A stretch of DNA of 64,000 nt from Lumbricus rubellus (GCA_945859605.1 OX243814.1:17292350-17356349); one strand, 5' to 3'; positions 12,502 through 25,766 are shown, counted from the stretch's first letter. The notes: generated by a model not told the origin, from the sequence alone. Made by a program: numbers and translations.

Positions 12502-14396
12502 GGACAACCAATATGTTTGCAGATTAAATGAAGCTGGTGTGGAGAGGCCCTCACCAGTGCAACTGATTTTACAAACGTTCTTCCCATTTACAAAGCTGCT
12601 ACGAATCCTTTGAAAATGTCCTCCCAACACAGCTACAAAAGATCACAACATTCTGCATCAACTCATTTGCAAAAGACTTATGGTATATGGTATGGTATAT
12701 TAGCATTTATTAAACACCCGATTATTTATCGATCAGTAGGCCTATCTATTGTTTCAAATATTATTTAAAATTTACTGTGCGTAACCTTGGGTTCTACTAG
12801 CATATGAACCATTATATTTTTACAACTAAGTCTTTGGTTCAAATCGTCCGTAACTGATGTTCCAAATATCTATGCTGCATTTTTTCTCCTGTGTCAATAT
12901 GCTGCTGAACTATTCGACATGTGTTTGCATGTGTGCGTTCAATCTCTGAGTTAGACAACGACCCTGATTCTAAGGCTAAATTTACAGACACAAGAATTCA
13001 TATTATGTGTCCGATGTACCAACTAAAAGGGTAATAAGTTACGTTCGCTAAATTATTTTATACTGTCAATTTGAAATGGAAGTTGGATTGATGAAATCAA
13101 CTGTTTACCAAAGTGGAATTGGCTTAATGAAACTAATTCTTTGCTAAAGAAAAGCGGGACTGATGGACATGATTGTTTCCTTAAATAAAAGCTGAAAATA
13201 AAAAGCCCGATTTCCCGAGAACAGTCTAACATTAAGCGGCCGAACTTATGAAAACTATACAGAGCAAAATAAAATACATGTCATAATAAATTATTAACGG
13301 TCCTGTTAGTGTTGCTGAATTATAAGACAGTTTAATGTCTACAAATCATTAGGCTGTGTCAAAAACCAATTTCGGGGAATTCGAGGATTCGGGTCGTACC
13401 CTCGCTAAATGTACGTGCTGCGTTAAAGCAAACATAATTATTTATAAAACACATATTTATGCAAAGTAATGACTACAAGTGAATCTCTGTTGTCGAACTA
13501 GTTTTAGGTCATAAGCATCTGCGCAAAAAGTATAAATGTTTACGAGCGAATAGTGAAACGTGCGTTCATTGTTTACCCTGGAGCAACCTTTGCTGACCAA
13601 AATCGCGGACAACGAATACTTTCTCCATCACCAGTCGAATAAAATTACACTTCCGAAAGTCATCAACGAAATCGTTCAGAATGATTTAATGGCACAACGA
13701 ACGTGTCACAAATTCTGCACAATGTCATGCACGCATCAAACAAAAAATATCAAGATTCGCCATTCTTTGATGAAGGTCGAGGACCATCGATCAATTCCTA
13801 TCTGCTGAGTGCTGAATAACTAAGGATGACTTTAACTCAGATTATCGCTCACAACTTCCGATCAAGGTAGAGCGATGTAAAGTAAGTAAGTAAATCGCCT
13901 CTATTGCATTTGACAAGTGCGCATGCATTACATTGCATAAAACGACTGGTGGCATACTGTTTGAGGTTAGAAATGTGTTGCTTGACTTGTTTTGCAAGTG
14001 TTCAAGCGCGAGATAGGCCGAACGCTCTTCATAGAACATAGACCTAACAGAAGCTTTCACTGCTTTCGCACAGGTGAGAAGGTCGGATAAGGCGTTTTGC
14101 GCTATTAGCCATTCCGTTCTCAAATAAAAACGCTTTCAAGCTAGTTTAATTTATTTCAAACTGAAATCCGACCTTTACGTAGTTGTCCGTAATAATGACG
14201 ACGACCGATATTTGAGCAGTAGGATAAAATTATGTGTGGCTGCGTAAAAATAATATAGAACCAGCATTTAACCAGACTCGGTCGAAGTGCTATTAAAATT
14301 AGGCTGTCTTTGTCCAAGTTGACGCATTGGAGTATGATTGGTCTATAGCCCAGATGTGCCTTGAACTACATAGCCTGGAACAGCAGAATGACGTCT
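12502..14396. other. Intergenic, with a short 36-bp-period repeat
   Basis: No gene is recognised. Near 13079-13170, three diverged units of the GGAAGTTGGATTGATGAAA type recur at a 36-bp spacing, the same family as the array at 34240-34515. Confidence 0.5.
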
Positions 14397-14404
14397 ATGG
14401 GAAG

Positions 14405-14696
14405 CAGGGCCGGATTAAGCAATGTCGGGGCCCTGTTCGTAAATTTTTGTGGGGGCCCTTTTCGGGAATTTTTTGCGGAAAATTTTTCAAATTTTTCGGA
14501 AAAATCATACCATTTCATCCGCCCAAAAAGTTGACGACCTTTTTTTTTTTTTTTTTAGTCATCCGCCGAAATTTTTGGGAAAATAGTCGTGTGGCCGAAA
14601 TTTTCAAATTTTTTTTTTACACATTTGTGGGGGCCCCTTAAAGTGTGGGGGCCCCTGTTCCGCCGAACATGTTGAACATGCCTTAATCCGGCCCTG
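14405..14696. mobile_element. hAT MITE 1 (292 bp) with 8-bp TSD
   Basis: Perfect 15-bp TIRs CAGGGCCGGATTAAG / CTTAATCCGGCCCTG are flanked by identical 8-bp duplications atgggaag (14397-14404 and 14697-14704). The interior is rich in GGGGCCC and T runs and has no transposase. Confidence 0.9.
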
Positions 14697-14808
14697 ATGG
14701 GAAGTTCCCGTAAGTAAACATTGGAAACTGAATATAAATTAGAGATTGACATGGCTGCAACAGAACACGCTCTCACATGACATTGTGCCGGTAGCATATG
14801 CCCGAATC

Positions 14809-15322
14809 CAGTGTCGTAACAATAGGGTAGACTGGGTAAGACAAAGTCTAGGGGCCCCGAGTGTAGAGGCCCCAGAGGGCCCCCGAGTTTTCAAAATTCC
14901 GAAAAATATGTTAAATAAATATTGTATACATATATAGTAGACAAAGTAGACGATACCGTGTCAGACTCTCAGTACGGTTACCCGAGAACCCGTCAAGTTC
15001 CGTCAACCCGACACGACGCGACGAGTCGGACTCGGAGACGCCCAGCTCCAGCAGTGCACAGCACTAATCTTTAAAAAGTGATAACTTTCCGGTCTCGGAA
15101 ATGACGTCATTGCATTTGCATGGTGTTGACATGATTTTAGAGAAGCTTATTTTGTTAGGAACTATTACAGTTTACTGTAATTTGTACTTGTATCTTGTTC
15201 ATATACATCAGCATTTCAGTAAATCAATATGTAGGCTAATAATACATCTCAATAAGTACCGTAGAAAGAGGGCCCCACCTTCATATTTTGTCTAGGGGCC
15301 CGAGTTCCTAGTTACGCCACTT
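14809..15322. mobile_element. hAT-type MITE 2 (514 bp)
   Basis: Ends CAGTGTCGTAAC and GTTACGCCACTT form an imperfect 12-bp TIR. Flanks cccgaatc (14801-14808) and cccgaatt (15323-15330) match at 7 of 8 positions, consistent with an aged hAT target duplication. Subterminal GGGGCCC words occur on both sides. Confidence 0.75.
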
Positions 15323-15769
15323 CCCGAATTCCAAGCCGTATAGCACTTCATATATATTTTATTTTCGTAAATTGGAAGTTATATGAACGATGAAAACATC
15401 ATATTACTGCTGACGTATTGCAGTATCATTAGAAGCTGGATGAGCATATTAATTAACAGAAGTAGAAGTTGGATGAGCGACGAAATCATGGTTTTATCCA
15501 ATTCTACGAACAGAGTTCGAAGCTATGCACATTCAAACATGGGCAAAGGAAATTTTAAGTTTCCAACATATAAAAGATAGGCAATTATTGTTTGCAACCG
15601 CGCACCTTACTTTCTAAATAAATAAATATGACGTCACATTTCCGTCATTTCCATGTTAGGGGACAATAATAAAAATGGTTTTCAGCAAAGATGATTTGAG
15701 TAAAATAAAAATTTAAGAGAATAAAAACATTACGGTGCAAAAGGTTTTTTAAAGGAATTTTCTAACAGA

Positions 15770-15955
15770 AACTGGTTCATCGCAGCCTTATCAAACTCGC
15801 AAAGGCTACGAGACGTTGACCACCTCAAACAGCGAATTGTGAAAGAATGGACTCGTTTTGATCAAGGGATTGTTGACAATGCAATTAATGAATGGCGAAT
15901 GTGCCTTAAAGCATGCATTCGAGCTAATAAAGGACATTTCGAACATCAGCTTTGA
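15770..15955 (+). pseudogene. Mariner/Tc-like transposase C-terminal remnant
   Basis: The frame reads LRDVDHLKQRIVKEWTRF, then IVDNAINEWRMCLKACI and GHFEHQL before TGA. This is the usual C-terminal end of mariner-like transposases (Trp-Arg and GHFEH motifs). The catalytic part is absent. Confidence 0.7.
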
Positions 15956-16010
15956 AGAACAGCGCTATTGTTGCAGACACTAATTTCATATAGGCCTAAT
16001 TATATAGGTC

Positions 16011-16654
16011 CAGGCCCGGATTAACCACGGTGCTGATTGTGCTGCAGCACAGGGCCCCCAGTTTCGGTGGGGCCCCCAAATTGTAAAAGTAAAAAAATAA
16101 AGTGAGGATTCAGGAAAGAAGAAGAAAGCAGAGAAGAGAAAAAAAGGAGCGCTGTAGAAGATGCCTCGTATTCTAACGTTCACGAAGTGTTTGGCTTCAT
16201 AACGGACTTCAAGTCTCTACAGGTCCTGCAGATGAGTTGCGAGCTCGTGCTATACTAACCTAGTGGCGTCATATCCTGCCGATCTTGATGCCTCATTTGT
16301 GGACGAGTTTGTACAATTTACGTTTTTCATTTATGACAGAGAAAGATCAACGTGTAGTTCACATGAGCGAGATGCTGAAGGCGGGCAGAGGTTTATTGCA
16401 GGCTACTTTCCCTAACAATTTTCCTTAAAAAGAAGGAAATTCACATGCTTTGGCCATCTCATGAGGTTTCACGAAACAGCGGAAAAATTGACAATCCGAG
16501 CGATTTTAGCGCAACTTTTGACAAAATCTTACTAATTTATCTAAATTGGGTTTTGATTGACTTAAAAATTGTATGTCTGCCTTGCTTCTTAAAATTGTAA
16601 GGGGTCCCGTCATTCGATCAGCACAGGGCCCCCAAAACTGTAGATCCAGGCCTG
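16011..16654. mobile_element. hAT-type element 3 (644 bp) with 8-bp TSD
   Basis: Ends CAGGCCCGGAT and ATCCAGGCCTG (one mismatch) are flanked by perfect 8-bp duplications tataggtc (16003-16010 and 16655-16662). The interior has YPADLDASFVDEFVQF on the plus strand, resembling the C-terminal region of hAT/ZMYM-type transposases. It is a deletion derivative. Confidence 0.85.
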
Positions 16655-17265
16655 TATAGGTCTATCTTTTACATGTTGGAAACTTAAAATTTTCTTTACC
16701 AAAATTTGAACGTGCATGACTTGGGACTCTGTTTGTTGAATTGGATAAAATTCTCAGGAAACATTGGTAATTTATCCATCTTACAATCTCTGAAATTTTA
16801 CAGAGTTTCATTTAGAATTGACAAGTATATCACCAAAACAAAAAGGGTATCAGTTCAATTGGGACACCGAGTATTTGAGTTACTGGCAGAGCCGCCTATT
16901 ATATGCGTGTTCGTCTCAATCTTCTTCACATGAAGAACGCTTGCAAGTGTAGAGGTCCGGTGATGTAATGAGTTATTCTGTCGAGGTGAGGGATAAGGAT
17001 TTGCCAGCCGATAACACCCGTGATAACACCCGTGCTGCACAGAGCGAAATGAAACAATTGAATGATAAGATTAGGCGTAATGCAATTTATGAATGCTTTC
17101 TTGGTGATTTCACTATAAAGGAGATAACCGGAGTAGGCATAGGCCTATCCTGGAAAAATACGAACCCTACCAGACCAGACCAACCGGATTCATCCTCCCC
17201 GGAAGCCAAGGGATTTATATGTTTGCCTTTCCTGGTCAATTTCCTCCGGTTTAGCCGCCTGGTGA

Positions 17266-17885
17266 TAAATTGTTTACTGTGGCATCACCCAGTAACAATC
17301 GGAATGCTCGCATTCACGTATTTGCCGATACACAGAAGAGGGACGTTCCTACAAATCGTCTTTTGTGGAATCGACCAACTTTCAGCAAATCGCTTATGGC
17401 GTCGGTCGGGGTCTCTGCACACGGTCGTAAGAACATTCATTTCATCGAACCGGGCGTTAAGATCAATGGACAATATTACAAAGATGTTCTACTAAAACGG
17501 CCTTTTACCAGACATTCGTGACATTACCGATGAGTATTTCATCTTCCAGCAGGATAGCACTCCTGCGCACAGAGCACGGGACACTGTTGCGTTACTGGAA
17601 ACTGAAACACCTGATTTCATCCCGCCTACTTTGTGGCCACCCAACAGCCCTGATTTAAATCCAGTGGACTATAAGATATGGAGTGTCATGCAAGAGAAGG
17701 TCTAAAGATCTCGAATATGCGATGTAAGTGAGTTGCGAAGTCGAATTGTGGCGGCATGGGACGAGATGGATCAGCGCATCATTGATGAATAAGTCAAACA
17801 GGGGCGTACTCGTCTTCGCGCATGCGTAGCTGCCATGGCAAAGGGGGTCAATTTGAACATAAACTTTAACTTTCCGAATGTTTAG
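17266..17885 (+). pseudogene. Mariner-like transposase pseudogene
   Basis: An upstream frame has VSAHGRKNIHFIEPG and INGQYYKDVLL. After a frameshift near 17500 a second frame continues with DITDEYFIFQQDSTPAH (second catalytic Asp) and LWPPNSPDLNPVDYKIW (third catalytic Asp region). Two in-frame stops follow, near 17702 and 17790, before the terminal stop. The first catalytic Asp region is not clear. Confidence 0.8.
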
Positions 17886-18208
17886 AAATAACTCCTCTGT
17901 CTTCCTTTAAAATTTCTTTCACATAGCATGACATTTAACGGAGTTACAGTGAAATATGTAGGGGGACGTTTTTTTATGAATCACCGTGTATTTCCCCGGT
18001 TCCCCCAAGCGTCGAATCTCGCCATGTAGGAGCGATGCTCACGGAGCTCTTTAATGAAAGGGCATTGTCACACAACTTTCAATTTTCAGTGCATCAAAAA
18101 TTAATGATATTAGAGGCCATCGACATTTTGATCCCTAGATGTCAATTAGCGTGAAGAAAGGAGAGGTCGAAGGTGAACAGTAAACAATGGCGCATTTGCA
18201 ATTTACAA

Positions 18209-18909
18209 TCTAAATAAATAAAAATGAAACTTTCCCATAGTTTGTTGCCAGTGTTCTCGGAAAGTTACGCACCGATTGTTTTGAAAATTTAACAAAACCT
18301 TCGATTCCAATAGGACCGTGTTGTAAGATGCCTTTTTCCCGAAAAAACGTAATCTTTCATACAAAAAGTGAACTTTGCATATCGTTCGACCGTCATTTGC
18401 AAATTAAAAAAACCGCAGAGTTGCCACATTTCCGAAACACTTTGTCCTGAAATCACGTTGTAGAGTCGCCCAAAAGTCGCGAGATTTCGGAAACGAGAAA
18501 TCACGTTGTAAAGTCGCCCGAAAGTCGCGAATGACCAACTTTATCGCTGTGGGGAAGGAACGCTGTGAGGGAGAAAACAAGGAAGACGGAGCGGGACGAA
18601 GACGGAGGGGAGGGACCGGAGGGAAGGGATGGAGAAGGTAAGGATACAGGGAGGCAGAGGGAGGCAGGGAGGGGAATGGGACTGGGGCAGGAGAGGAAGG
18701 AGGAGAGGGTGGAGGGGAGGTAAAGGGGGAAGGGAGAGGTGGGACGGAAACGGAAAGGGGAGAGGAATTGGGAGGGGAAGAGAGAGAGAGGAGAGGGGAG
18801 GGGGTGTGGAGTGGAGGGGGAGAGGGAGGGAAAAGGAGGGGTATTTAGGTAGGAAGGTATGGTTGGACGCTCTTTTCAGCCACCGCAACGCGTGGCTGGG
18901 TACAGCTAG
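18209..18909 (+). mobile_element. Non-autonomous Helitron (701 bp)
   Basis: It starts 5'-TC (TCTAAATAAATAAAAATG) after an A and ends CTAG before a T. A hairpin (CAGCCAC ... GTGGCTG, 18877-18898) lies 7 nt before the CTAG. It interrupts the 3' flank of DEG/ENaC copy A: sequence on both sides aligns continuously with the flank of copies B and C, so the empty site can be inferred exactly. It has no coding capacity and contains a purine-only tract. Confidence 0.8.
18590..18842 (+). repeat. Polypurine (G/A) tract
   Basis: About 250 nt are almost entirely G and A with many G3-G5 runs, lying inside the Helitron. Long open frames here (Arg/Gly or Pro/Leu rich) are compositional artefacts. Confidence 0.85.
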
Positions 18910-19003
18910 TCGATTATAAAATAGCATGTTTTAGCCTGGTAAACAAAAACATGAAACGAGTTGCATTTCAAGTCTTAGAGTTTATGCCACCATTATAATG
19001 TCT

Positions 19004-20508
19004 TCATTTCTGGCCCACAATCTTGTCTGGTTTCACTGCAGCTGTTTTCTTGCGTTGCCACCAAATCACCACCAACGAATAAGTGAGTTCGATTATTTCT
19101 GCCGCAGTTGGAACGGAGATGCCAAGCCAGAGGTTGAAAGATCCTCCGAGATTGGAAGCCATCGTCTCCCAGGTGATCGCTGGAATGTCAGTTACGAGAT
19201 GGACGATCTTCTGGTCGAACCTGACGAAGACCTGCAGGAAGTTCTCTTCGATCAGGTGTATCCTTCGAAGCCGTTCCAGAACCTCTTCGAAACTCAGATT
19301 TCCAGATGCTTTCGCTTGTGCGATTTCTCCGTAGGCTGACAATTCAGAAATGTTTCGAAGGTACTGTTCGTAGAAGCTCAACTGGTTGTTCAGCTTCGGC
19401 CAGTTGGATACTGTTGACACCGTCGTTTCATACGTTGTCTCAGAGCAAAGAGGTCGACAATCGCATCTAGTTTCGTCGGCATGGAAAAACCAAGCGCAGT
19501 TAGTCTGATGCAGCCCACGATCAGCGAATCAGTGAAGTTGTTGCAGAACGTGTGATTCCCCAGTCGAAGTTCTTCTTCGGTGAACAGCATATAAGGATCG
19601 ATACAGCCGCATGTCTCAATCACCTGACGCTGGCGGCACAGAGATAGACAGGACGCAACGTCGTAGACGAGTGAATTGGGTCTTGTAGGGTCGAGGTCCT
19701 GCTCCTTGGTACAGTTACCATAGGGAGATGGGAGATGTGTTGAGTTCGTCTGCTTCAGGAAAATGGTCGTCTCTGTTCCAGGGGAAACTGAGATTGCCGT
19801 CAGTGGATTTGGAGACGTTCCTCTCGGGTGGACCATGACGCTTACTCCGGTCGTACGCGAGAAACGGATCCAAGAGTCGAAGGTGTCGAAGACGTTTGTC
19901 TTGAGTGCGTTGATGAAAAGCAGCAAGCTGATCGCTGCTGTCACACGTGACTTTGGACCACTGCTGATGGTCTGGCACCACTGAAGGGGCTGAACCAGCC
20001 TAAAAGTAGAGTCGCATTGGCTAGACTCATAGAGGTCCCATCTGTATGACAGACACTGCAACAAAATATTCTGTGTTGAGTTTGGGGGTTCAGGTAAAAA
20101 TGCGGTATGAACGTTGTAGATTGGAATTGCCCTTAGATATGCAAATATAACATCGCCGTACTCCGTGAAGTCCGATGTGGCGTATTGTTTAATCGTGTCG
20201 ATGTCCCGCAGATATGCCGCATAGCTTTCTAACTGGTTGAGGTCAGACAGCTGAAAGAGACTGCAGACAGTAACATCGGGAAATTCTGGGTCTTTGAATT
20301 CGACGCCAGAGTTTCTGATGACGTTGAAGCTGGAGTAGCTGATGGCCACGGCTGAGATCTGATAGAGGAGAACGCCAAAGCAGGAGACAAGCGCCACCAT
20401 CCAGAAGACTCGGACAATTCTCCTCTCAGCTCTGACTGTCCGACTAACGCCTTTGATTGTCGTCGTCTCTGCAAAACGTCGAAGCTCCTTGCAAATTTCA
20501 GTTGCCAT
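19004..20508 (-). pseudogene. DEG/ENaC channel copy A, frameshifted
   Basis: This is an amiloride-sensitive-type sodium channel gene. The ATG lies at 20508-20506 (MATEICKELRRF) and the locus is 1505 nt, exactly 34 nt shorter than the intact copies. The missing 34 nt map to the junction at 19521/19522 (codons about 330-341 of the intact copies) in the extracellular loop, before the CDCRPLC cluster. The upstream frame then ends prematurely, while the downstream frame still encodes the loop end, TM2 with GIS and the C-terminal tail. No other indel is needed. Residues about 105-150 resemble copy D, but about 160-205 resemble B and C. A sequencing error cannot be excluded, but 34 nt is long for one. 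Confidence 0.85.
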
Positions 20509-22035
20509 GGTCGTCCTTCTGCACAATTATTATTATTCCCTAGCTCGTAAATGGTCTACTGTTCTTTTTCCAAGAGTAGTTCCTTATTTACGGCTGTGCC
20601 CAGATGTGTCTGGTGAATTTCTTCTATGCGTGTACAATGTACAAACAGTGTACGCTCATCTGTAATCTAGAGTTCTAGACCAACTCTTACGGTACCGTAT
20701 TTGCTTTCTACTCTCTAGACTGATTATGCTTGACCAGCTCTTTGTGCAGATATTTATTCTGTCGAAACATTTAATTTTAAGATCGACACAAAAACCTGTT
20801 TATGCTGCTTATTTATAACACTTGATGTGAACTGCTTCTGTGTAAGCCCTATAACTCTGCTACTTGGAATGGTTCAAATATAACCTGCCTTCGATGTCAG
20901 ATTACGGTTGTCAACGCTCACAGTAAATCGAGTGCACCTGAACTACTATACAAACTGAGAGAAACGAACCCGACTACCTTGCATCATTCCAAAGACCGAA
21001 GTCCATATACTCTGTAGCTGTTAGCTGTAAGCGTGTATTCTTCTGTTGCAGTCATGCCAGTTTGATATTTATATTCAATTTCTTATTTACTTTCCGTAGA
21101 CGTCGACGTCGTTTTGCTCTTCCAGCTATAGACTTAAGCAATATCTAGCTTTGAACGACCATAATAATAACACTTCGACCGGTCTTGTTAATTAAATACT
21201 GTTCCCATAATTATTTTACTTAGTCACACAGTCCAATGCTCCAATATCGGTCGTTGCCATTATGCGCATCTACCCTTAATGGCCGGACTCCGGTATGAAA
21301 TCAATTAAACTACGGCTTCAAAGCGTTTTATTTGAGAACGGTCTTGTCTAAGTGAATTAAATTGATGCATGGACAACCGTAGTAATCATCACTGGTGTTT
21401 TTACAGGCGATGACCAAATAATTATATGGATTAGTTAATGGAATGGCAAATAGCGCAAAAAATTATGGTTTCTGCGTTGACAACATTAATGCCTTTCCTC
21501 CTGTATGAAAAGTAAAGTTTATTATGGTCATCAGATCCATTTGCACTCCTCTAATCCACGTGACCTATTGGTCGGTCATGTGGTTTTTTATATTCTTCAA
21601 GGGACTTCGTTCACTACAGTACTCGATCGGGGACTTTCCAATGGTCCTTGTCTTCCGGAGCCCAAGCATCGTGCTCGAAAGGGAGACCTACATGTATGTC
21701 ACTGCGACAGGACTTGACTCAGTTGCCGTTATCCAGATTGCCATACTCCTGACACTGCCCATCCTACTGAAGCACTTCATTTTAACGGAGGTCTCAGTTA
21801 GAAGTTCAAGCTTGAAGTCTCGCAACTGTACAGAGGAATTGAATAGGAGCCCCCAATTCATAGAGCTGCATCTATGTGTAGGCCCTTTAAACTCCGATAG
21901 AGTATACACATCTCGAATCTCATGAACACATAATATAAATGTTTCTAAGGCATACCTTTGACTGATTGCGTTTTTGTTTTGTAGAGGCGCCTTAGTAACG
22001 GCATGTGCTGTATTACGGCGCCATAGAAATTGTCG

Positions 22036-22375
<340 letters not shown>

Positions 22376-23020
22376 TTACTGTTATGTTCAGATACATGTA
22401 TGCTGATGTAAAATGCTATTATTCACAGAAACGGTGACGTCGTCCCTGGCACACACTGCATTATCGAACGAAGTGCTTCTAGTTGCCTGCAGAGGAAGGT
22501 CCATGGAGAAAGCTGGTGAAAAGGAGAGGATACGGATTCGAATCCAGCCGCACACGATGCGCCAATATATTTCTACCATCAACTAGGATGCGTGTCAAAG
22601 CAGATGTGGTGGTATGAAATTTTCTTAACCAAGACTGTTTCGCTATTTAAGTAGCCTATTCACTCAGATCAAAAGGTCATGTCCAACGTTGCAAATTATT
22701 AGTTTAGAATACTTGAATGGCGTGGTAGAGCCCTTCAAAAAATTTAACTCCGGAAACGCCTTAATCGGATGGGGAGGGATCGAAGAATTTCAATCATCAG
22801 TACATCAGAAGTAAAAAATTTGGATGCGAATTGCTTCGTTACCGTACTCGTAAATGTCAATAGGCGGTGTTGCAAGGTCAGTTCGAAGGTGCACAGTAAA
22901 CAATGAAAAGCGTGCAACTTTCATTCAATCTAACAATCAATAGAATGTTTTTCAACCTGGCTAAGACAATACAGGAACAAATTCATTTTAACTTTTAGAG
23001 TTTATGCCACCATAATGTCT

Positions 23021-24559
23021 TCATTTCTGGCCCACAATCTTGTCTGGCTTCACTGCAGCTGGTTTCTTGCGTTGCCACCAAATCACCACCAACGAATAAG
23101 TGAGTTCGATTATTTCTGCCGCAGTTGGGACGGAGATGCCAAGCCAGAGGTTGAAAGATCCTCCGAGATTGGAAGCCAACGTTTCCCAGGTCATCGTTGG
23201 AACGTCAGTCACGAGATGGACGATCTTCTGGTCGAACCTGACGAAGACCTGCAGGAAGTTCTCTTCGATCAGGTTTATCCTTCGAAGCCGTTCCAGAACC
23301 TCTTCGGAGGTCAGATTTCCAGATGCCTTCGCTCGAGAGATTTCTTCATAAACTGAGAATTCAGGAATGTTTCTAAGGAACTGTTAGTAGAAGCTCAACT
23401 GGTTGTTCAGCTTCGGCCAGTTGGATACTGTCGACACCGTTGTTTCATACGTTGTCTCAGAGCAAAGAGGTCGACAGTCGCATTTAGTCTCGTCGGCTAT
23501 GAACGCCCACATACAGGTGAGTTGGAGAATTTCGTGGTTAACCGAATCTGCGATAACATCTGGGTTTGCTCTCAGCGAACCAGTGATGTTGTTGCAGAAC
23601 GAGTGATTCCCCAGTCGAAGTTCTTCTTCGGTGAACAGCATATAAGGATCGATACAGTGGCATGCCTCAATCATCTGACGCTGGCGGCACAGGGATAGAC
23701 AGGAAGCGACGTCGTAGACTAGCGAATTGGGTCTTGTAGGGTGGAGGTTGTGATCCTTGGTACAGTTACCATAGGGATAGGGAAGATGAGTTGAGTTCGT
23801 CTGCTTTAGGAAAATGGTCGTCTCCGTTCCGGGGGAAACCGAGATTGCCGTCATTGGATTTGGAAGCGTTCCTCTCGGGTGGACCATGACGCTTACTCCG
23901 GTCGTACGCGAGAAACGGATCCAAGAGTCGAAGAAATCGACGACATTTGTCTTGAGTGCGTTGATGAAAAGCAGCAAGCTGATCGCTGCTGTCACACGTG
24001 ACTTTGGGCCACTGCTGATGGTCTGGCACCACTGAAGGGGCGGAACCAGCCTAAAACTAGAGTTGCAATAGCTAGACTGATAAAGGTCCCACCTATATGA
24101 CATACACTGGAAAGAAATCTTCTGCGCCGAGTTTGGGGGTTCAGATAACACTGCGGTATAAACGTTGTAGGTGGGGATTGCTCTTAGATAAGCCCATACA
24201 CCATCGCCGTAAGGCTTGAAGTCGAATGTGTTGTAGCGTTCAATTGTGTCAATGTCCCGCAGAAAATCCGCATAGTTTTCTAGCTGGTCGAGATCAGACA
24301 GCTGAAAGAGACTACAGACAGTAACATCAGGAAATTCGGGGTCTTTGAATTCGACACCAGAGTTTCTGATGACGTTGAAGCTGGAGTAGCTGATGGCCAC
24401 GGCTGAGATCTGATAGAGGAGAACGCCAAAGCAGGAGACAAGCGCCACCATCCAGAAGACTCGGACAATTCTCCTCTCAGCTCTGACTGTCCGACCGACA
24501 CCTTTGATTGTCGTCGTCTCTGCAAAACGTCGCAGCTCCTGACGAATTTCAGTCGCCAT
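23021..24559 (-). pseudogene. DEG/ENaC channel copy B, single nonsense codon
   Basis: The full locus is 1539 nt, the same length as the intact copies, with ATG at 24559. One G-to-T change makes codon 392 TAA (23386-23384), where the others have GAA (SFYEQ). Reading on in the same frame gives the rest of the loop, TM2 with LGISVPTAAEIIEL and the tail without another defect. Truncation at 391 aa would remove TM2 and the pore, so a functional channel subunit is unlikely unless the codon is read through or the base is an error. Confidence 0.85.
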
Positions 24560-25545
24560 AACTCTATCTGCAAAATTGTTGTTTCTTCGTAAAATACTGT
24601 GCTTGTCCAGCAGCTGGTTTCGTTCCTCATCTATATCACTGTCCGGATGTATCTACTGAGTTTCCTCTATGCTTATAATAGGCCTATGTCTGTAGTCTAA
24701 GCCTTCTACAAACTGAGAGAAACATGCCGCTCTATCTTTACTTCATACCGAAGTCCCTGTTCTCTGTCGTCGTTTCCTGCAAAAGCGTTATCTTCTGTTT
24801 CTGTCATTCCAGTCTCAAATTTATATTCAGCTTCTTTATTTACTTCCTATCGACGTCGTTCTGCTGTTCCAGCTATAGTGTTGTATAGGAACATCTAACG
24901 TCCAATGTATTACCTTGGATGAACATAGGCTAATAATGACGTTTCGACCGAGTCTTGTTAAGTTGTACTGGTCCTTATTTACACAGTGCAACTCAGCCTA
25001 ATGCTGCAATATCGGTCGTTGTCATTGTATACGCATCTACATTAATGGTCTGACTCCGTTATTAAATCAATGAAACTGTAGCTTGAAAGCTTTTTAGAAC
25101 GGCTCTGTCTGTTAGCGACATTGATGCAAGGATGACCGTAGTAATTATCGTTGTTTTTTTCAGGCGGTGACCGAATACTTATATCGATTAGTTAATGGAA
25201 TGGCAAATAGCACAAACCTTCGGATCTCCAAATTGATCAAATTAATGCAATCATTCATGGTATGAAAGCTAAAGTATATGGTCATCAGATCACGTTCCAC
25301 TATGCATATCCATCAATCCATGTATGCCATTTTTCGCACACGATCTTTTCCCGTTTGTCCATGTACCTCGTTCAAAACAGAACTCGATCGGGACTTTCCA
25401 ATGGTCTTCCGGAGCCCAAGCACCGTGTTCTAAAATTGAGGACCTACCTGCGCTCTCGAACTACGACATGCATGGCCTGAGGCAGTTGCCGTTCTTATGC
25501 AGATAGGCATACTGCTGACAGGACCATCCTACTGAAGCACTACAC

Positions 25546-25760
25546 CAGGGAGCGCGGTGGTGTAGACTAGAGGTATGTTCGTGTCTTTGAACTGGAAGGT
25601 TGTGGGTTCGAATTCACATGAAGCCGCCGCGCAGGGATCCAGAGCAAGTCGTTTCCTCGAATTTGCTCATGCTCGTCGGTGCAACTGCGAATCAGTATCC
25701 GCGCTGTAGTAGGGAGCGCCTCTGAGTATATAGGAACCATCATCAAATGGGCTCTCTAAC
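25546..25760 (+). mobile_element. tRNA-derived SINE, left copy at palindrome centre
   Basis: It begins GGGAGCGCGGTGGTGTAGAC, has B box GGGTTCGAATTC, then the body with GGGAGCGCCTCTGAGTA. It is mirrored by the minus-strand copy at 25862-26066, so the SINE was present before the inverted duplication or is its hinge. Confidence 0.8.
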
Positions 25761-25766
25761 TGCACA

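Noticed and set aside
12502..12632. Extended N-terminus of the FAM210A-like protein
   Set aside because: There is no ATG in this part of the frame, and a possible splice acceptor lies at its upstream edge. The downstream ATG gives a better mitochondrial presequence.
18541..18927. Pro/Leu-rich and Arg/Gly-rich frames
   Set aside because: They arise from the purine-only tract in the Helitron.
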